Assembly (NCBI GenBank): GCA_951213105.1
Contig: OX578146.1
Coordinates: forward strand, 111,451,848-111,515,847
DNA: 64,000 nucleotides
Direction: 5' to 3'
Origin: Amaurobius ferox
Lineage: Eukaryota; Arthropoda; Arachnida; Araneae; Amaurobiidae
Position 1 is the stretch's first letter. Each line of letters starts with the position of its first letter. A program made the translations under genes and the position numbers. The notes under the pieces were generated by a model that had not been told where the DNA came from, did not search any database, and was given only the letters and a program-made list of their open reading frames with translations. Of this stretch, positions 1 through 11,399 are shown in pieces.

Positions 1-11
1 ATCAAGAGTCA

Positions 12-45
12 AGACTTACCTGAAAAAAAAAAGAAACATTATTTT
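12..45 (-). promoter_or_regulatory. Candidate recursive (zero-length exon) splice site
   Basis: Read on the minus strand, a T-rich tract of about 17 bases ends in CAG and is followed at once by GTAAGT (plus-strand positions 20-22 and 14-19). A 3' splice site directly fused to a perfect 5' splice site is the known consensus of ratchet points used to remove long introns stepwise in insects. It is seen once here, at the window edge. It could be a chance motif in AT-rich DNA, or an ordinary donor preceded by T-rich sequence. Confidence 0.35.
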
Positions 46-117
46 TACTTTCAATTAACATAAACAAATGCAATTCTTTTTAAATGATATTTATATAAGC
101 AGTCTATATTGTTACAT

Positions 118-430
118 TATACAGGGTGTCCCACAAAAAGTAAGCAGTGGAAGATTTTTTGAACCGTTGCTTGTAGACCCATAACTCCAATTGCAAAAAT
201 GCTTTAAATAAGATAAAAATTTGTGAAATAGTAATTTAAATTCTGTACCATATTTTTGTAAAAAGTTAAGAAAATTAACTTTTTATACAACCCCTCTATC
301 GAAAAAAGTTAAACTACAAAAATGTTGTCAATACTTCATTTAGTCAAACTAAAGAAAAATCTGGTTCTTAAAAGTTCAAATTTAAGATGAAATAAATTGT
401 GAAGCTTCTTACACCACTTTCCCGTGACTT
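118..430 (+). repeat. Dispersed repeat with ACAGGGTGTCC terminus, left part
   Basis: The segment begins with TACAGGGTGTCC. Its interior resembles 10340-10625 in the same orientation: the text around 'TTTTTATACAACCCC' and the following 'AAAATGTTG' recurs in both. The second copy lies upstream of the inverted terminus GGACACCCTGTA. Together these suggest an old element with TACAGGGTGTCC inverted ends. The right end of this copy is not recognisable. Confidence 0.45.
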
Positions 431-1708
431 TTATAATCATCAAAATTGATGAATCCAGGGAACGTTCACAATTTGAATTTATGCTCAGGTATCATTTAGT
501 GATACAATTACTCTTAGTGATATTATTAATAACAATTTTTCCATCAGTTGTTTTTAAAACTATCAAAGACAGACAGGCAATACTGGTTAAAAGTTATTTT
601 AAAACTTGAATAAGGTAAATATAACAAATATTGCGATTTTTTCGGCCTGCGAGATATTTTTCTGACAAAATCTATAGGAAAACGAGCATGCCTTTTAAGT
701 TTTGAAATCAACTAAGAGCCACTCTTTTCAGTAGACTCAATTAGTTTCTAACACATTTTTGTAACTGCATTTTCCCCACCAGAATGAGAGCAGGTTATAC
801 ACGAATCGAAAATAACTCTTGCATGTGTGACGGAAGATGACGGGTTCGAGTAGACCAAGGAAAATGTTGTTTAGTACTTACGCCCCGGACAGTCGCATAT
901 GGATAAAACAAGAAATAGGTTAAAGTGTCTATTTCATAATGTTTCGTTAGTATTCGTTGTTTTCTTGAGCCATATCGACGATTAAACGAACCTGATGATT
1001 GAAATCGATATACCAGCTGCAGAATATAAACTGAAGAAGGATGTCGGTTTTACAGAAACGACGATAATATTTCCTCACTGTACCTCAAGGAGATAGGTTG
1101 CATTCGCCGCAAAGAAAACCATCTCGCAGAGTTCGGCATTACTGAACAACGCCATCATTCAAACTCTAATTAGGTAGCAGAGTTACTTAAGGAGATGGTG
1201 GACGTTGAAATGTTTTTTATTTATTTATTGACTTAGAAAGGTGAAAACTTGTATAAATATTCCTCTTAACATTACTATTTACAATACAATTATTTTTTTT
1301 TTCAATTTTGTTATAATTTTGTATTTCTTTTTAATTTAATTTTTTTAACGTAAATTTGAAAATGCTCCCTGCGTGCCATCTGTTCACATTATTGATTAAT
1401 TTTACATTATGATCACTCAAAAACACATTATGAACAAATGTGGGTACTTATTTGTAAATCCCTTAGAAAGTTAATCTATTAAAAATGTTTTTCTGCATTA
1501 AAATTTAATTTTCATCATTTAATTAGATTCTTATTCACTTTTAATTACTTTAATAAAATCCAATTATAAAATGCATACGCAGTTTCATTAAAATGTATGA
1601 GAGGTGTCTTCATATTTCATGCATTTCAGACAAAAATTAAGACGCATGGACCATTTTAAAAATGTAATTTTTTTGAAAATTCCGTTTGGAAAAAAATACA
1701 TTCAGCTT
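431..1708. other. Unassigned AT-rich stretch
   Basis: No coding region or repeat could be supported. The part 780-1210 is less AT-rich than its surroundings and shows no similarity to the repeats here. The part 1230-1600 is plain A/T-rich sequence. Confidence 0.5.
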
Positions 1709-1943
1709 TTTGCTTACGGGTGGGACAGCGTCTATCCCCAACGAAGAACCTCCCAAAAAGACAGGTGTTTGACATACTTTATCCAAAACAGTTCGATCCC
1801 CTTTGCGGGCATTGGCGTCCATGGAAATCGCCGACAAAAACATTGCACCTGCGGGTCGAACTGTTTTGGATAGGGTATGTCAAACACCTTTCTTTTTGGG
1901 AGGTTCTTCGTTTGGGATAGACGCTGTCCCACCCGTAAGCAAA
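1709..1943. repeat. Hairpin-forming palindromic MITE-like element
   Basis: Arms 1709-1798 and 1853-1943 are near-perfect inverted complements of about 90 bp, separated by a 54-bp loop. The outer ends read TTTGCTTACGGGTGGGACAG. Few differences separate the arms, mainly small indels and single substitutions, so the copy is either recent or kept alike by gene conversion. Short overlapping frames here simply read the palindrome from both sides. No target duplication is obvious. It could be a foldback MITE. Confidence 0.85.
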
Positions 1944-2327
1944 TGTTAAATGTGTAAAATAATGTTATATATGAAAACTTTTTTTAGTCGATTTTGCTCA
2001 TTTCAACTTCCACCGTCCGCTTAAAAGCTAAAATACAAAGTATGAATGGAATTTTACATCACACTTTAGAAACATTTCAGCACAGCAAAGTACTACAGTG
2101 CATCGTATGAGAATCGCTGGTTGAGAAAGTACCCTACAAAAAGAAGTGTTTTTTAACAGCATGGCCTTATTTTATCCTTATCTAACAAAATCTCCTGCCC
2201 TGGGATACCAGTTTAGCCTTCATTGGTACATTTAACATCGAAAATGGCTACATCTAGCAATAAAATGTCTAAGCTAAACATGGCTAAGACTACTACTTAT
2301 AAATGACATCTATCAAATTTAACCATT
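1944..2327. other. Unassigned stretch
   Basis: AT-rich sequence between the palindrome and a family C element. No feature is recognised. Confidence 0.5.
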
Positions 2328-3468
2328 TTTAACACTTTACAACTTAGTTGAAAAGTGTTTATGACATTGTTTATTCTGTCTGTCTGTCCGTTCGCACGAT
2401 AACTGCCGTAAAAATGACTATCAAAATGAAATTTTAGTACGTTGTTCAGACGGCCTGTGGGACCTATGGGTATATAAATGAATAATATCACCGAATTCGT
2501 TTTGGACTGAATCCGGGTTGAAAAAATGAAATATATTGAACCCTGTGGGACCTAATGTTTCAGACATTTTTTAAGCGAATTTGAAATTCACAAATTGCTT
2601 CGAAAGTTTTAGGAAATATTCAAATTATCCCATAAAAATATGAAAAGAATTTCGGCAAAATATATTCGGCAGTTTCTTAAATAAAAATTTAAATAATAAT
2701 TACACCCATAGTATATGAGGATATCACGTGATCTACTTCAAAATAAAATATGCCATCCATCTTGTGTCAAAATCGTGATTTTTAAAGTTCTTTTTAATTT
2801 ATATGTAGTGTTGTATCCGTCCTATAACCACTTAATTTTTGCTTAATTTCTGTGCATCCACATTCTGAAATAACGCAATTACAATATATTTGAGTTTAAA
2901 TGATCATCCAACTTTGATTATTTCTACAACGAAGCCTAATTTTCACTTATGGAGAATGTAAACACATAAAGATATAGGATGAGTTATATAAGAACTGGTG
3001 AATTTTTTTACCACAAAATTATTTAGCTCTGGAGTTTGCAATATAGCTGATATGAATGAAACATTCATTGATTTTACATAGAGAACAGACGACTTTATAG
3101 CACACTCTTTCGATGAAGTTTTAAGCATAGAGTTAAATTATTTTTACCCCCATGGTTTTAAGTTTTCAAATAAAATAAATTTTCATAGTATTGTGATGAA
3201 TAAAAGGAATGGAATAAAAGTGCATGATTGAAATATTTATAGCTTTTATATAGCCAGGCGATTTATGTTTCAATAACGTCATTTGAGTTCATTTTTTTCG
3301 ATGAAGTTTTAAGTTTTCAAATGCAATAAATTATTGTCGTATTGTGATAATTTTAAAAATATGACCGTTGAATGTATCGCATTTTAGAGATATTTAATTA
3401 AAATTATATCGCAGTTGAAAAGTGTTTCATAATCAATGCTTTTTGTATGATTGATCTTTCTTTTTTTT
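2328..3468 (-). mobile_element. Family C non-autonomous element, copy 1
   Basis: This is an inverted copy of the repeat at 8247-9188 and 32081-33380. On the minus strand it starts near AAGAAAGATCAATCATAC, carries the subterminal motif AACACTTTTCAAC and ends in a hairpin (AACACTTTTCAAC / GTTGTAAAGTGTT) just inside 2328. A short GACAGACAGACAG tract sits about 30 bp from the hairpin. It has no coding capacity. The architecture parallels families A and B. It is diverged from the other copies, so it is probably older. Confidence 0.8.
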
Positions 3469-3544
3469 AATTCTAGCCACAAGGTTCAGCCAAGTGTTAG
3501 CAACCTGCCCTTCTTGGGTTTAAACACTTAGCAAATTTAGTAAT

Positions 3545-3905
3545 CCTCTTTATAGCAATTTATTATTTAGTCTAAACACTTTTCATAACATTTGTCTCGT
3601 TCATAAAAAGTGTGATAGTGCTCATGATAAAGTCTTACTTCTTTGTCTTCTGGAATTTCCCGTGTTATCTTTGAAATCGATATCTTTTCTAATTAAAAAA
3701 AATAACTTTCTTACCCATAAAGCAAGTCAAACTCGACCATACTGATTTATTAAAAATTATCTTGACTGTAAAAATGGAATATTTTCTTTTATCATAATCC
3801 TCGTTATTAAAAGAATGGGCTATTATCTTCAACGATTGTTCTAAGTAAATAGAATAAAAAGTTACTTCTCCTGGTGAAACGAAGTTTATTATTATAGTAT
3901 ATACC
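3545..3905 (+). repeat. Diverged duplicate D, copy 1
   Basis: This aligns by eye in the same orientation with 9390-9745. Shared landmarks are 'GTGTTATCTT.AAATCGATAT', 'CTCGTTATTAAA' and 'ACGATTGTTCTAAGTAAA'. Identity is roughly two thirds. Each copy lies next to a family C element. It is either an old dispersed repeat or part of an ancient local duplication. Confidence 0.65.
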
Positions 3906-4440
3906 GGAGATTAATGCAGAAGTTGCTTTTAAATGGTTGCTTTGTTGCAGATTTTTTTAGATGTATATGAATTGCAAATTTTGGTAAAAATTTGCTGTCC
4001 TGGGCAAAGTAAAAAAACGCAAATATGTAGTCAGATAGAAAGCGATTTTTAATTAATTTTAAAAATAAAATACATACTTGAAATTGCTGCAAAATATAGA
4101 GAGAAACTATACTTATTTTGAAGCAGCAGACAGAATTTTTTAGATAAATATTTGAATTTCATTGGATTAATTTGATGACTTGTTCCCAATACCTATGCCT
4201 GAAATCGATATATCATTGTAAAAAAAAAGACAGTTCGAGCAAATTGGATTGAACTTGAGTTTATTGAATTTAAAGCAGTTTCTCTTCCAGATTCTCTCAT
4301 AGCCTTTATCATCGCATGAATTATTCTTATTATAGCGTTGCTATTCCATTTACTTGTTGGTCGCTCAAAATACAAATTTTCAATCATTCAAAATAAAAGC
4401 TGGGTAAAATTTTAAAACTCACATGACGTTATTTTTCTGG
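3906..4440. other. Unassigned stretch
   Basis: AT-rich sequence with no supported gene or repeat. Confidence 0.5.
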
Positions 4441-4640
4441 AATAAATTCGTATATTTATTACAAGACATTTACAATATTAAATATTTTTGTTAAAATTTA
4501 AATATTTACAATATTTACTAAATATTTACAATAAAATCATATTTACATTAAAATTTGAATATTTACAATATTTATTAAATATATAAAATAAAATTACATT
4601 TATAATTAAAATTATTTATAATATTAAATATGCAATTGTG
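4441..4640. repeat. AT-rich degenerate tandem repeat (ATATTTACA motif)
   Basis: The motif 'AATATTTACAATATT' and close variants recur irregularly through the segment. It is low-complexity A/T sequence with no other signal. Confidence 0.6.
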
Positions 4641-4790
4641 ACCCAAAATAAACATTCTTTATTCTCCTATTCTTTATTCTTCGTGTTCTCAGACATTAAC
4701 ATTCTCAAAAGATAGATTTTTCGTTTCTTTGTCTTGAGGGAAAGAAGTGAACAACTGCGACTATTAGAATATAGGGAGAAATACCGAAAA

Positions 4791-5806
4791 GGGCTGACCA
4801 GACTTATTGAAGATTTGGAATGTCATCATGTGCACGCCATTGCGTGGAAGTATTCACCGATCATAGATATTGAAGATCTGCCTTTTTTATCTGGATTTAA
4901 GCACATATATTTACTTTTACATCACGCAAACATTATCCAGCAAGAGAAAACTATTTTTGATAAATGTTCTAGCTTATTTTGAGGGTAAGATCCACTTCTG
5001 TTACTCTCTTGAGATTAGTCCAAGCATTTATTAGACTATTGTCTAGCTTCAAGCATTTGCAGATAATTGGATATGTTCAGCACTACCCTATTGGCTTGAG
5101 GTCTGTTTAAGTTATCAAGTTTGGAGTTCCGGGGGCTTTATTGTCCGCAATACATTTTGGAATAAAGTTATTTATACTGTTAAATACTGTAATGTCATCT
5201 CTACCGGCTGTCTGTCACCGGCATGGTTTATCCCCTATCAATCTCTCTACTAAGTTCCAGTGTTCTAAATTTAATGAAGCTCATGTCACATAACGGAACG
5301 GGGCTCAACAGACTTATTGAAGATTTGGCATGTCATCATGTACACGCCATTGCATGGAAGCATTCATCCGATTATAGGCATCGAAGATCTGCCTTTTGCT
5401 ATCTGAATTTGAGCACATACTTTTACGTTCACATCACACAAACGTTATCCAGTAAGATAAGAAGATTTTTAATAAAAGTTCTGGGCCGTTTTAAGGGTAA
5501 AATCCATCTCTTTCCCCTCTTTGCAGATTGATCCGAGCATATGTGAGCCTATTGTTTAGCATCAAGCATTAACCGCTGATTGGATATCATCAGCTTTACT
5601 CTATTCGCTTGAGATCTGTTTGAATTGACAAATCCGGAGTTTGGGATTTTATAGCTCGCAATAAATTTTGGAATAAAGTTCTTTGAATTGTTAAATACTG
5701 TAACGTCATCCCTCCCGCCTGACTGTAATCATGGCGTATCCCCTGTCAATCCTTATACTGAGTTCGAATATCCTAAATTTAATAACGTTCATGTCACACT
5801 TACGAA
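4791..5806 (+). repeat. Two-unit tandem duplication of about 510 bp
   Basis: The unit starting GGGCTGACCAGACTTATTGA at 4791 recurs at 5301 with roughly three-quarters identity along its whole length. Both units end in an 'AAATACTGTAA.GTCATC' to 'ATGTCACA' block. A short frame in unit 1 (4734-4982, 82 codons, extending left of the unit) encodes a stretch with LIEDL-CHHVHAIAWK. The matching stretch of unit 2 keeps these residues but its frame then diverges. I do not recognise this peptide. It may be a decayed exon or part of an unknown mobile element. Confidence 0.75.
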
Positions 5807-6035
5807 TAATGAATCTTAGAAATATTATGACTTTAAAAAAACCCATTACCCAACAGTGGTATCAATCTCACTCATTCTTAGTAAATAGATCTCTTAGGAT
5901 TTGAACCCGTCATATGGATTGGTGCATTAAGTTATATATAAGTTTCCACACCATCCATCAGCCCACCGCTTCTAAGATCATTGGACAGACGCGGATGTCG
6001 CAACCTTGCTGTTATATAATATACGACTATCTAAC

Positions 6036-6986
6036 AAAAAAATCTGATGTGGGCAACACATGACTTTCCTTATATAATGCAATGAATTTACTACTTTTAC
6101 AACTAAAAAAAAGTTATTCTTATAGTAGATACTTATATTCTTTCCATGATAATGAATTTTCTTCAACTAGACGTCATTTTCATTGATTTAGCGTCATTTT
6201 TATCAATTTGGCGAGATTTTTGTTAATTTGGCAACAATTAAAAATGTCGCCAAGTTGGCGACATTCCGTCAAAGTCGTCGCCAAAATCCCGCCAAGTGTT
6301 ATGAACGGAGAAATAACTTATTCTTACAGAAGATAAATAACTATTGGCGTTCAAATACAAAAGTATTACACAAAGTATCTTTTTTCATGAATGGAACGAG
6401 CTAGATCCACGAGAATGATGTCACCCAATTTATCGCATGGTATTACATATGAAAAGTGAACATGTTTCTCAATGCGAAATATATTTTTTTTCATTTTATA
6501 TGACTTTTTCATAATTTTTTTTTAAAATGTGCAATATCTCGAGAACGGTTCATGTTAGCGTTCTAAAATTTATGCCAATCGTTTTCTAATGAAAAATTAC
6601 ATAAGAAATGTCTGTTTGCGTAACTTTATGAGCGGTTTTGATTTTTTGACGATTTTTTCAACATTTCATTCGAAAATTTAGGGGGGTTCTGAACATTCGA
6701 TTGCGTATAAAAACAATACGCTTCCAGTGTTTACGGGTTGTGATTTTTGTACCAAATTTTGTTCAAATCGGCCCATTCGTTCGTCAGTTATCGTCTCCAC
6801 AGACTCACTGACACACACACACACACACACATACTTTCACACACACACACACACAGACATCACTCCAAAAATGTTTGATTCGTGATCAGGGATGCTTGAA
6901 ACGTGCCCTCCCGTCGAAAACTCGAATTCGAATTTTCGACCCCGTCACAATACTTTCCTTATACATTATGTATATAAGGAAAGTAA
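6036..6986 (+). mobile_element. Family A non-autonomous Helitron-like element, copy A1
   Basis: The 5' end is A-run then TCTGATGTGGGCAACACATG and ACTTTCCTTATA. The interior has a cluster of GGCGA/TCGCC motifs including the palindrome GTCGCCAAGTTGGCGAC, then a (CA)n tract at about 6811-6855. A palindrome (GTCGAAAACTCGAATTC...) follows, and the terminal hairpin stem is ACTTTCCTTATA / TATAAGGAAAGT. It has no open frame of note. Five more copies are in the window. The class assignment is inferred from architecture, not from a coding partner. Confidence 0.88.
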
Positions 6987-7489
6987 TATACTTCCTACAC
7001 GACGCTCTCAAAAATCTCAACTGTCCCCCTTCCCGTAACAAAACATACCTGTACTACGCGAACAGTGAAAATTGCTATATTTTGAATGAAATTTATCGCC
7101 ACAAATGTGTCGCCAATGTCATTTTTTTGCCCAAGTACAACACAAAGAGAAGTAGACAGTGAAAATGCTTTTATTATCTCATAAGTATTCCATTTTTGTG
7201 TTTAGTATAATATTTTGCTATCGCTATTGGAACTTTTCATCACCAACCCTTGCTGTAGTGGTTACGACGTTGACCTCTGAAACATCGGAAGTTATGCTCT
7301 CCTCAGCTGAAGAGATATTAATGATCCGAGTATGCGATATTTTAACACAAATGAGGGATCTAACTGCAAAATTCACATTCTCCGTTTTTGATCAAAATGA
7401 GTTATTTATATATTGATGTTCTTCATGTTGGCAAGAATATGAATCAAGTAATATTAAGATGAGAAAATCGCACCCTCTTATATTTATTT
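6987..7489. other. Unassigned stretch
   Basis: Contains two short frames (95 and 85 codons) without recognisable motifs; the first starts inside the family A end. The block around 7060-7130 ('GTGAAAATTGCTATATTTTGAAT', then TCGCCA motifs) weakly resembles 10190-10300 and 39070-39110. Confidence 0.4.
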
Positions 7490-8130
7490 AGTATTCAAAA
7501 TTGGACTCACATTTTCTCCTGTGAATATCTCTTATTAAATTCACATTTTCCATTCAACCAATAGGAAAACTTTATCAGATCAGATCAGAAGACAATCTTC
7601 TGCTCACTTTGCCTATTGCGTTTTTGTTAGGAAATGTGGTCGAGAGTGGTTCAAATGTGTGTTTATCGTTGCTGTGCTCTTTCAAAATTTTAAGCATTTT
7701 ATTGAAATTTGACTTGTTTTAAATAATTAATTTATCCGCTACACAAGTATATGATAGAAATAGCCCCAGAAAAACAGTCTACCAGTTAGACATGGAGCAT
7801 AATTATTTCGAAAAAGTGTTTAAAGTTTAATTCAGCAACAGCAGTTATTTTTGTATATTCTCTTAAATTGTTATCTTTGTGTGAAAACTAACATTTTTGC
7901 ATCAATTAGGTGCAAGACCTAATTTTTTCACACCAGTTGGATGTAAAACTCACATTATCCATATTAATTAAGTGCAAAACTTACGTTCTCCACCCCAATT
8001 GGGTGCTGTTGCTCATACCCTACGGTGAGTCGGATGGCCTGGGTCTTCAACACCAATTGGGTGAAAAACTCACATTTTCCACACAAGTTCAGCAATCACA
8101 TTCTGTACATTAAATAGATGCAAAACTTGC
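7490..8130 (+). repeat. Degenerate minisatellite (CCAATTGGGTGCAAAACTCAC)
   Basis: Imperfect units of about 40-50 bp recur, clearest at 7880-8130, with an ACTCACATTTTCCAC / CCAATTGGGTG core. Weaker units lie at 7500-7560. One unit is split by a short SINE end at 8006-8052. Confidence 0.6.
8006..8052 (+). mobile_element. 47-bp SINE 3'-end insertion with 11-bp target duplication
   Basis: The insert ends GGTCTGGGTC-like followed by TTCAACA, matching the 3' end of the SINE at 46913-47203. It is flanked by perfect copies of CCAATTGGGTG at 7995-8005 and 8053-8063. The extreme 5' truncation and target duplication fit LINE-type target-primed retrotransposition. Confidence 0.8.
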
Positions 8131-8246
8131 ATATTCAATATTCAGAATTTAATATTGTTGCTTTACCATGGATCAATTTTGATATTTCTTTGTTAAATTG
8201 CTCTTTATGATTTATTTCAATTTAGAATAGATACACTTACAATAAG

Positions 8247-9188
8247 AAACAAGAAAGATAAATCATTCACTGATTATGAAACACTTTATGAAGCACTGAT
8301 TATGAAATACTTTCCAACTGAAATGCGATTTTATTTAAACATCTCTAAAATGAGATTCATTCAGAGGTGGTATTTTTTAAATATCACAATACTACAATAA
8401 TTTATTTTATGTGGAAACTTAAAACTTCATAAAAAAAAGCAATGCTGTAAAATCGTCTGCTTCTCTATGTAAAAGCAATGAATATTTTATTCATACCACT
8501 TATGTTCCAGACTCCAGAGATAAATAATTTCGCGTGAACATTTCAGCAATTCTTATGCAACTCATCTTACAATCACTTGTTTACATTCTGCATCCATTAA
8601 AATTAGGTTTCGTTGTAGAAATAATCAAAGTTTAATGAAAATGCAAATTCAAAAATATTTTAATCGCGTTGACACAGAATATAAATGCACAGAAAATAGG
8701 CAAAAATAAAGCGGTTTTAGGACGGATGCAACATCGGGAAAAAAATGGATGTCATATTTTATTTTGCAGTGAGTCACGTGATCGCTTCATATATCATAGG
8801 TGTAATCATAATTTTAATTTTTATTAAAAAAAACTATCAAACATATTTTGCTGATTTTATATATATATATATATTTTATGGGATAATTTGAATTTTTCTT
8901 AAAAATTTTAAAGCAATTTGTGAATTTTAACTTCGCTTAAAAATTTTTTGAAAAATTAAGTCCCATAAGGTTCAATTTATTTCACTTTTTCAACCCGGGT
9001 TCAATCCAAAACTAATTGGGTGATATTATTCATTTACATTCCTATATCACAGAGCGTCTCAACAATGTACTAAAATTTCATTTTGATAAAGTGGTTTTTA
9101 CGACAGTTATCGTGCGCACGGACAGACACACAGACAAACAGCATGAACAAAGTCATAAACACTTTTCAACTATGTTGGAAAGTGTTAA
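8247..9188 (+). mobile_element. Family C non-autonomous element, copy 2
   Basis: It starts near AAACAAGAAAGATAAATCAT, with the subterminal motif GAAATACTTTCCAACTG. The interior has a module (AAAATTTCATTTTGATAAAG ... CAGTTATCGTGC) related to one in families A and B, then a GACAGACACACAGACA tract. The terminal hairpin AACACTTTTCAAC / GTTGGAAAGTGTT lies at 9159-9188. It is shorter than copy 3. No coding frame is present. Confidence 0.85.
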
Positions 9189-9389
9189 AAAAGGCTTATG
9201 AGTTTATCGCAGATTGTGTATAACGACAAAAATGAAAATTGCTTATGAGCAGAATTTCTTAGATTATCCTCCAGAAATACAGTCTCTTACTTGTCAACTG
9301 GGCAGTATCCAGACTAAATAATAACCTGCCCAATAACATCCAAATCTCGCTATAAAATTTCATCAGTCAACTTTAGGGGCAAAATTTGT

Positions 9390-9745
9390 GTTTATACAAA
9401 ACCTTTATCATAACGCGTTTTTTTATTTATAAAAGGATATAACAGCGCTCATAATAATCAAATTTTACTTTTTTCTCTGATGCAATTTCCTGTGTTATCT
9501 TCCAAATCGATATTCCTCTTTCTAATCTCTTTTCAAAAACCTTTTATAAAGCAGAGACTACCCGTTCAAACTAGTTTATTAAAATTATCGCTACCGAAAA
9601 AATGTAATATTTTTTATCATCTTAATTCTCGTTATTAAAGAATAGATGCTATTATCTGAAACGATTGTTCTAAGTAAAGAAGATAAAAAGCCACACATGT
9701 CCTGTGAAACAAAGTTTTTTTTATCAAAGAGGCATTATACGGTAG
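9390..9745 (+). repeat. Diverged duplicate D, copy 2
   Basis: Partner of 3545-3905, described there. The distance between the copies is about 5.85 kb. Confidence 0.65.
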
Positions 9746-10335
9746 ATATTTATACAGGGATCAGCCAGATTTAAGTGGTTATTATGGCATACATTTTGCA
9801 TAGTTTTATAAAGAATGCAAATAGCAGGTGGATATTTTTAAATATTTGTTTTCCGGTAGGACAGTTTATACGTTATTGAGGTTTGTACCATGTATAGAAT
9901 GTTCAGTTTAATAAAACGATATTCACCTATTTTGACCTATCCTAAAAACATGGTAATATATAGAAAGTATATTTTTCGCTTATATTTTCCATGACATGGG
10001 ATACACTTAAACAGAGAAGCATTGTCTTTTATTGTTATAGATCGATCGATTTCTTAATATAGCATTGCAATAATCCGGAATGATCACATTAAATCCAGAA
10101 TGATCACACAAATCACTAAAACTCTATAGCTGGATTCTGCTAAAAAAACGTAAATTCTAATACCCCCTAAACACCTGTCTACCCCTGGGACAATGACACT
10201 CACTATATTTTGAATCAAGAACATTTGCCAAACTTCGCCAAGTTGGACATATTGAATCAAACATGTTGCCAATGTTGCCAATTTATCGCAAAACGTGTCA
10301 GACTTGCATTGGCATGTCTTAAGTTTAAGCTGTTT
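9746..10335. other. Unassigned stretch with TTGGCGA-type motifs
   Basis: No gene. Between 10200 and 10290 several TTGCCAA, TTCGCCAA and GTTGCCAA motifs recur. They recall the GGCGA cluster inside family A but are not alignable end to end. Confidence 0.4.
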
Positions 10336-11000
10336 TAAAAATATTTATCAGGCTTATAACTTTAAAACTATTAGTGCTAAATACATACTACCAATTGGGA
10401 AATTGTTTTTAATCCTAAGAAGAATTATATAAAAACACTTTCAAAACTGTTGGACTTATTAATTTAAAAATACAAGAAACAATTTTTATATAACCCCCCC
10501 TTAGCAAAACAGTTCGATTATCCGAAAATGTTGCATAAAAACTAGAGCTCATTAAAAAATTGATAGTTGTAAGTGAAAAAATGTTTTTCATCCATGCTAA
10601 AGATCCATTAAAGATAAGTGGCAAATATTATTTGCCTATGATGCATTTCTGCATTGCGTTATTTGCACTCTTGCTGTAAACATTTACATTTTAATTTGTG
10701 ATTAATCCCTCACCAACTTCATTTAAACATATTTCTGCACTTTTTATGATAAAATGCTGAAATTTTGTACATCACCTTATTAGTGTATGGGGCACATTTT
10801 ACTCATTGGAAATGTTTTTGTACGGGAGCCGTATAAAAATTTAAATTTTGTATTTCTTCAAATTTAATCCCCTGATAATGTTTATCGATTTCATAAAATT
10901 TCGTACCTTATTTTACGCAACTTTGTAATTTATTATATATGTCTAAGATCAATATTTAAGGAATAAAAGCCGAGGTCAATGCTTTTCGGACACCCTGTAT
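10336..11000 (+). repeat. Dispersed repeat with GGACACCCTGTA terminus
   Basis: The interior resembles 180-430, and the right end is CGGACACCCTGTA, the complement of the terminus at 118. The last 200 bp (10799-11000) are duplicated in direct orientation at 11198-11392. This looks like an old terminal-inverted-repeat element. The left end is not seen. Confidence 0.5.
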
Positions 11001-11197
11001 AGTGATGGTACTAAAATTATTTTTAAAAATACTTAGTGTAGAGCGTGGTTTTTTAGTGCAATTCAATAATTTTGTTTTTATTTCAGCTCCGCTCTATATT
11101 ATTATCCACTCTGTATTAGCTCCACTTTATATTTTACAGGTACAGATGCCACAGTATCTAATTATTGCACAAACGCTTATATACTAATTTAATGTAA

Positions 11198-11392
11198 TTG
11201 GAAATCTTGCTCTAAAGGGGCGGTATAAAAAGTTAGATTTCGTATTTTTATGCAAATATCTCCCTGAATTTAAACAATGTTTTAGACAACATTTTCTTGC
11301 AATTAAAAAAAAAATTAAATTGAAAGTATGCGTGCAGTTCAAAAGTTTTCTGCCTAATCAGTCATTTTGAAACACCATGTATACTTCTTCGT
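11198..11392 (+). repeat. Second copy of the GGACACCCTGTA repeat end
   Basis: This aligns with 10799-11000: 'ATTGGAAAT', 'CGGTATAAAAA.TTA.ATTT.GTATTT' and 'ATTTAA' blocks occur in the same order. It ends AAACACCATGTA, a decayed form of ACACCCTGTA. Confidence 0.55.
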
Positions 11393-11399
11393 CATAAAT

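Noticed and set aside
1604..1932. Overlapping 66-89-codon frames on both strands
   Set aside because: All are produced by the palindrome at 1709-1943.
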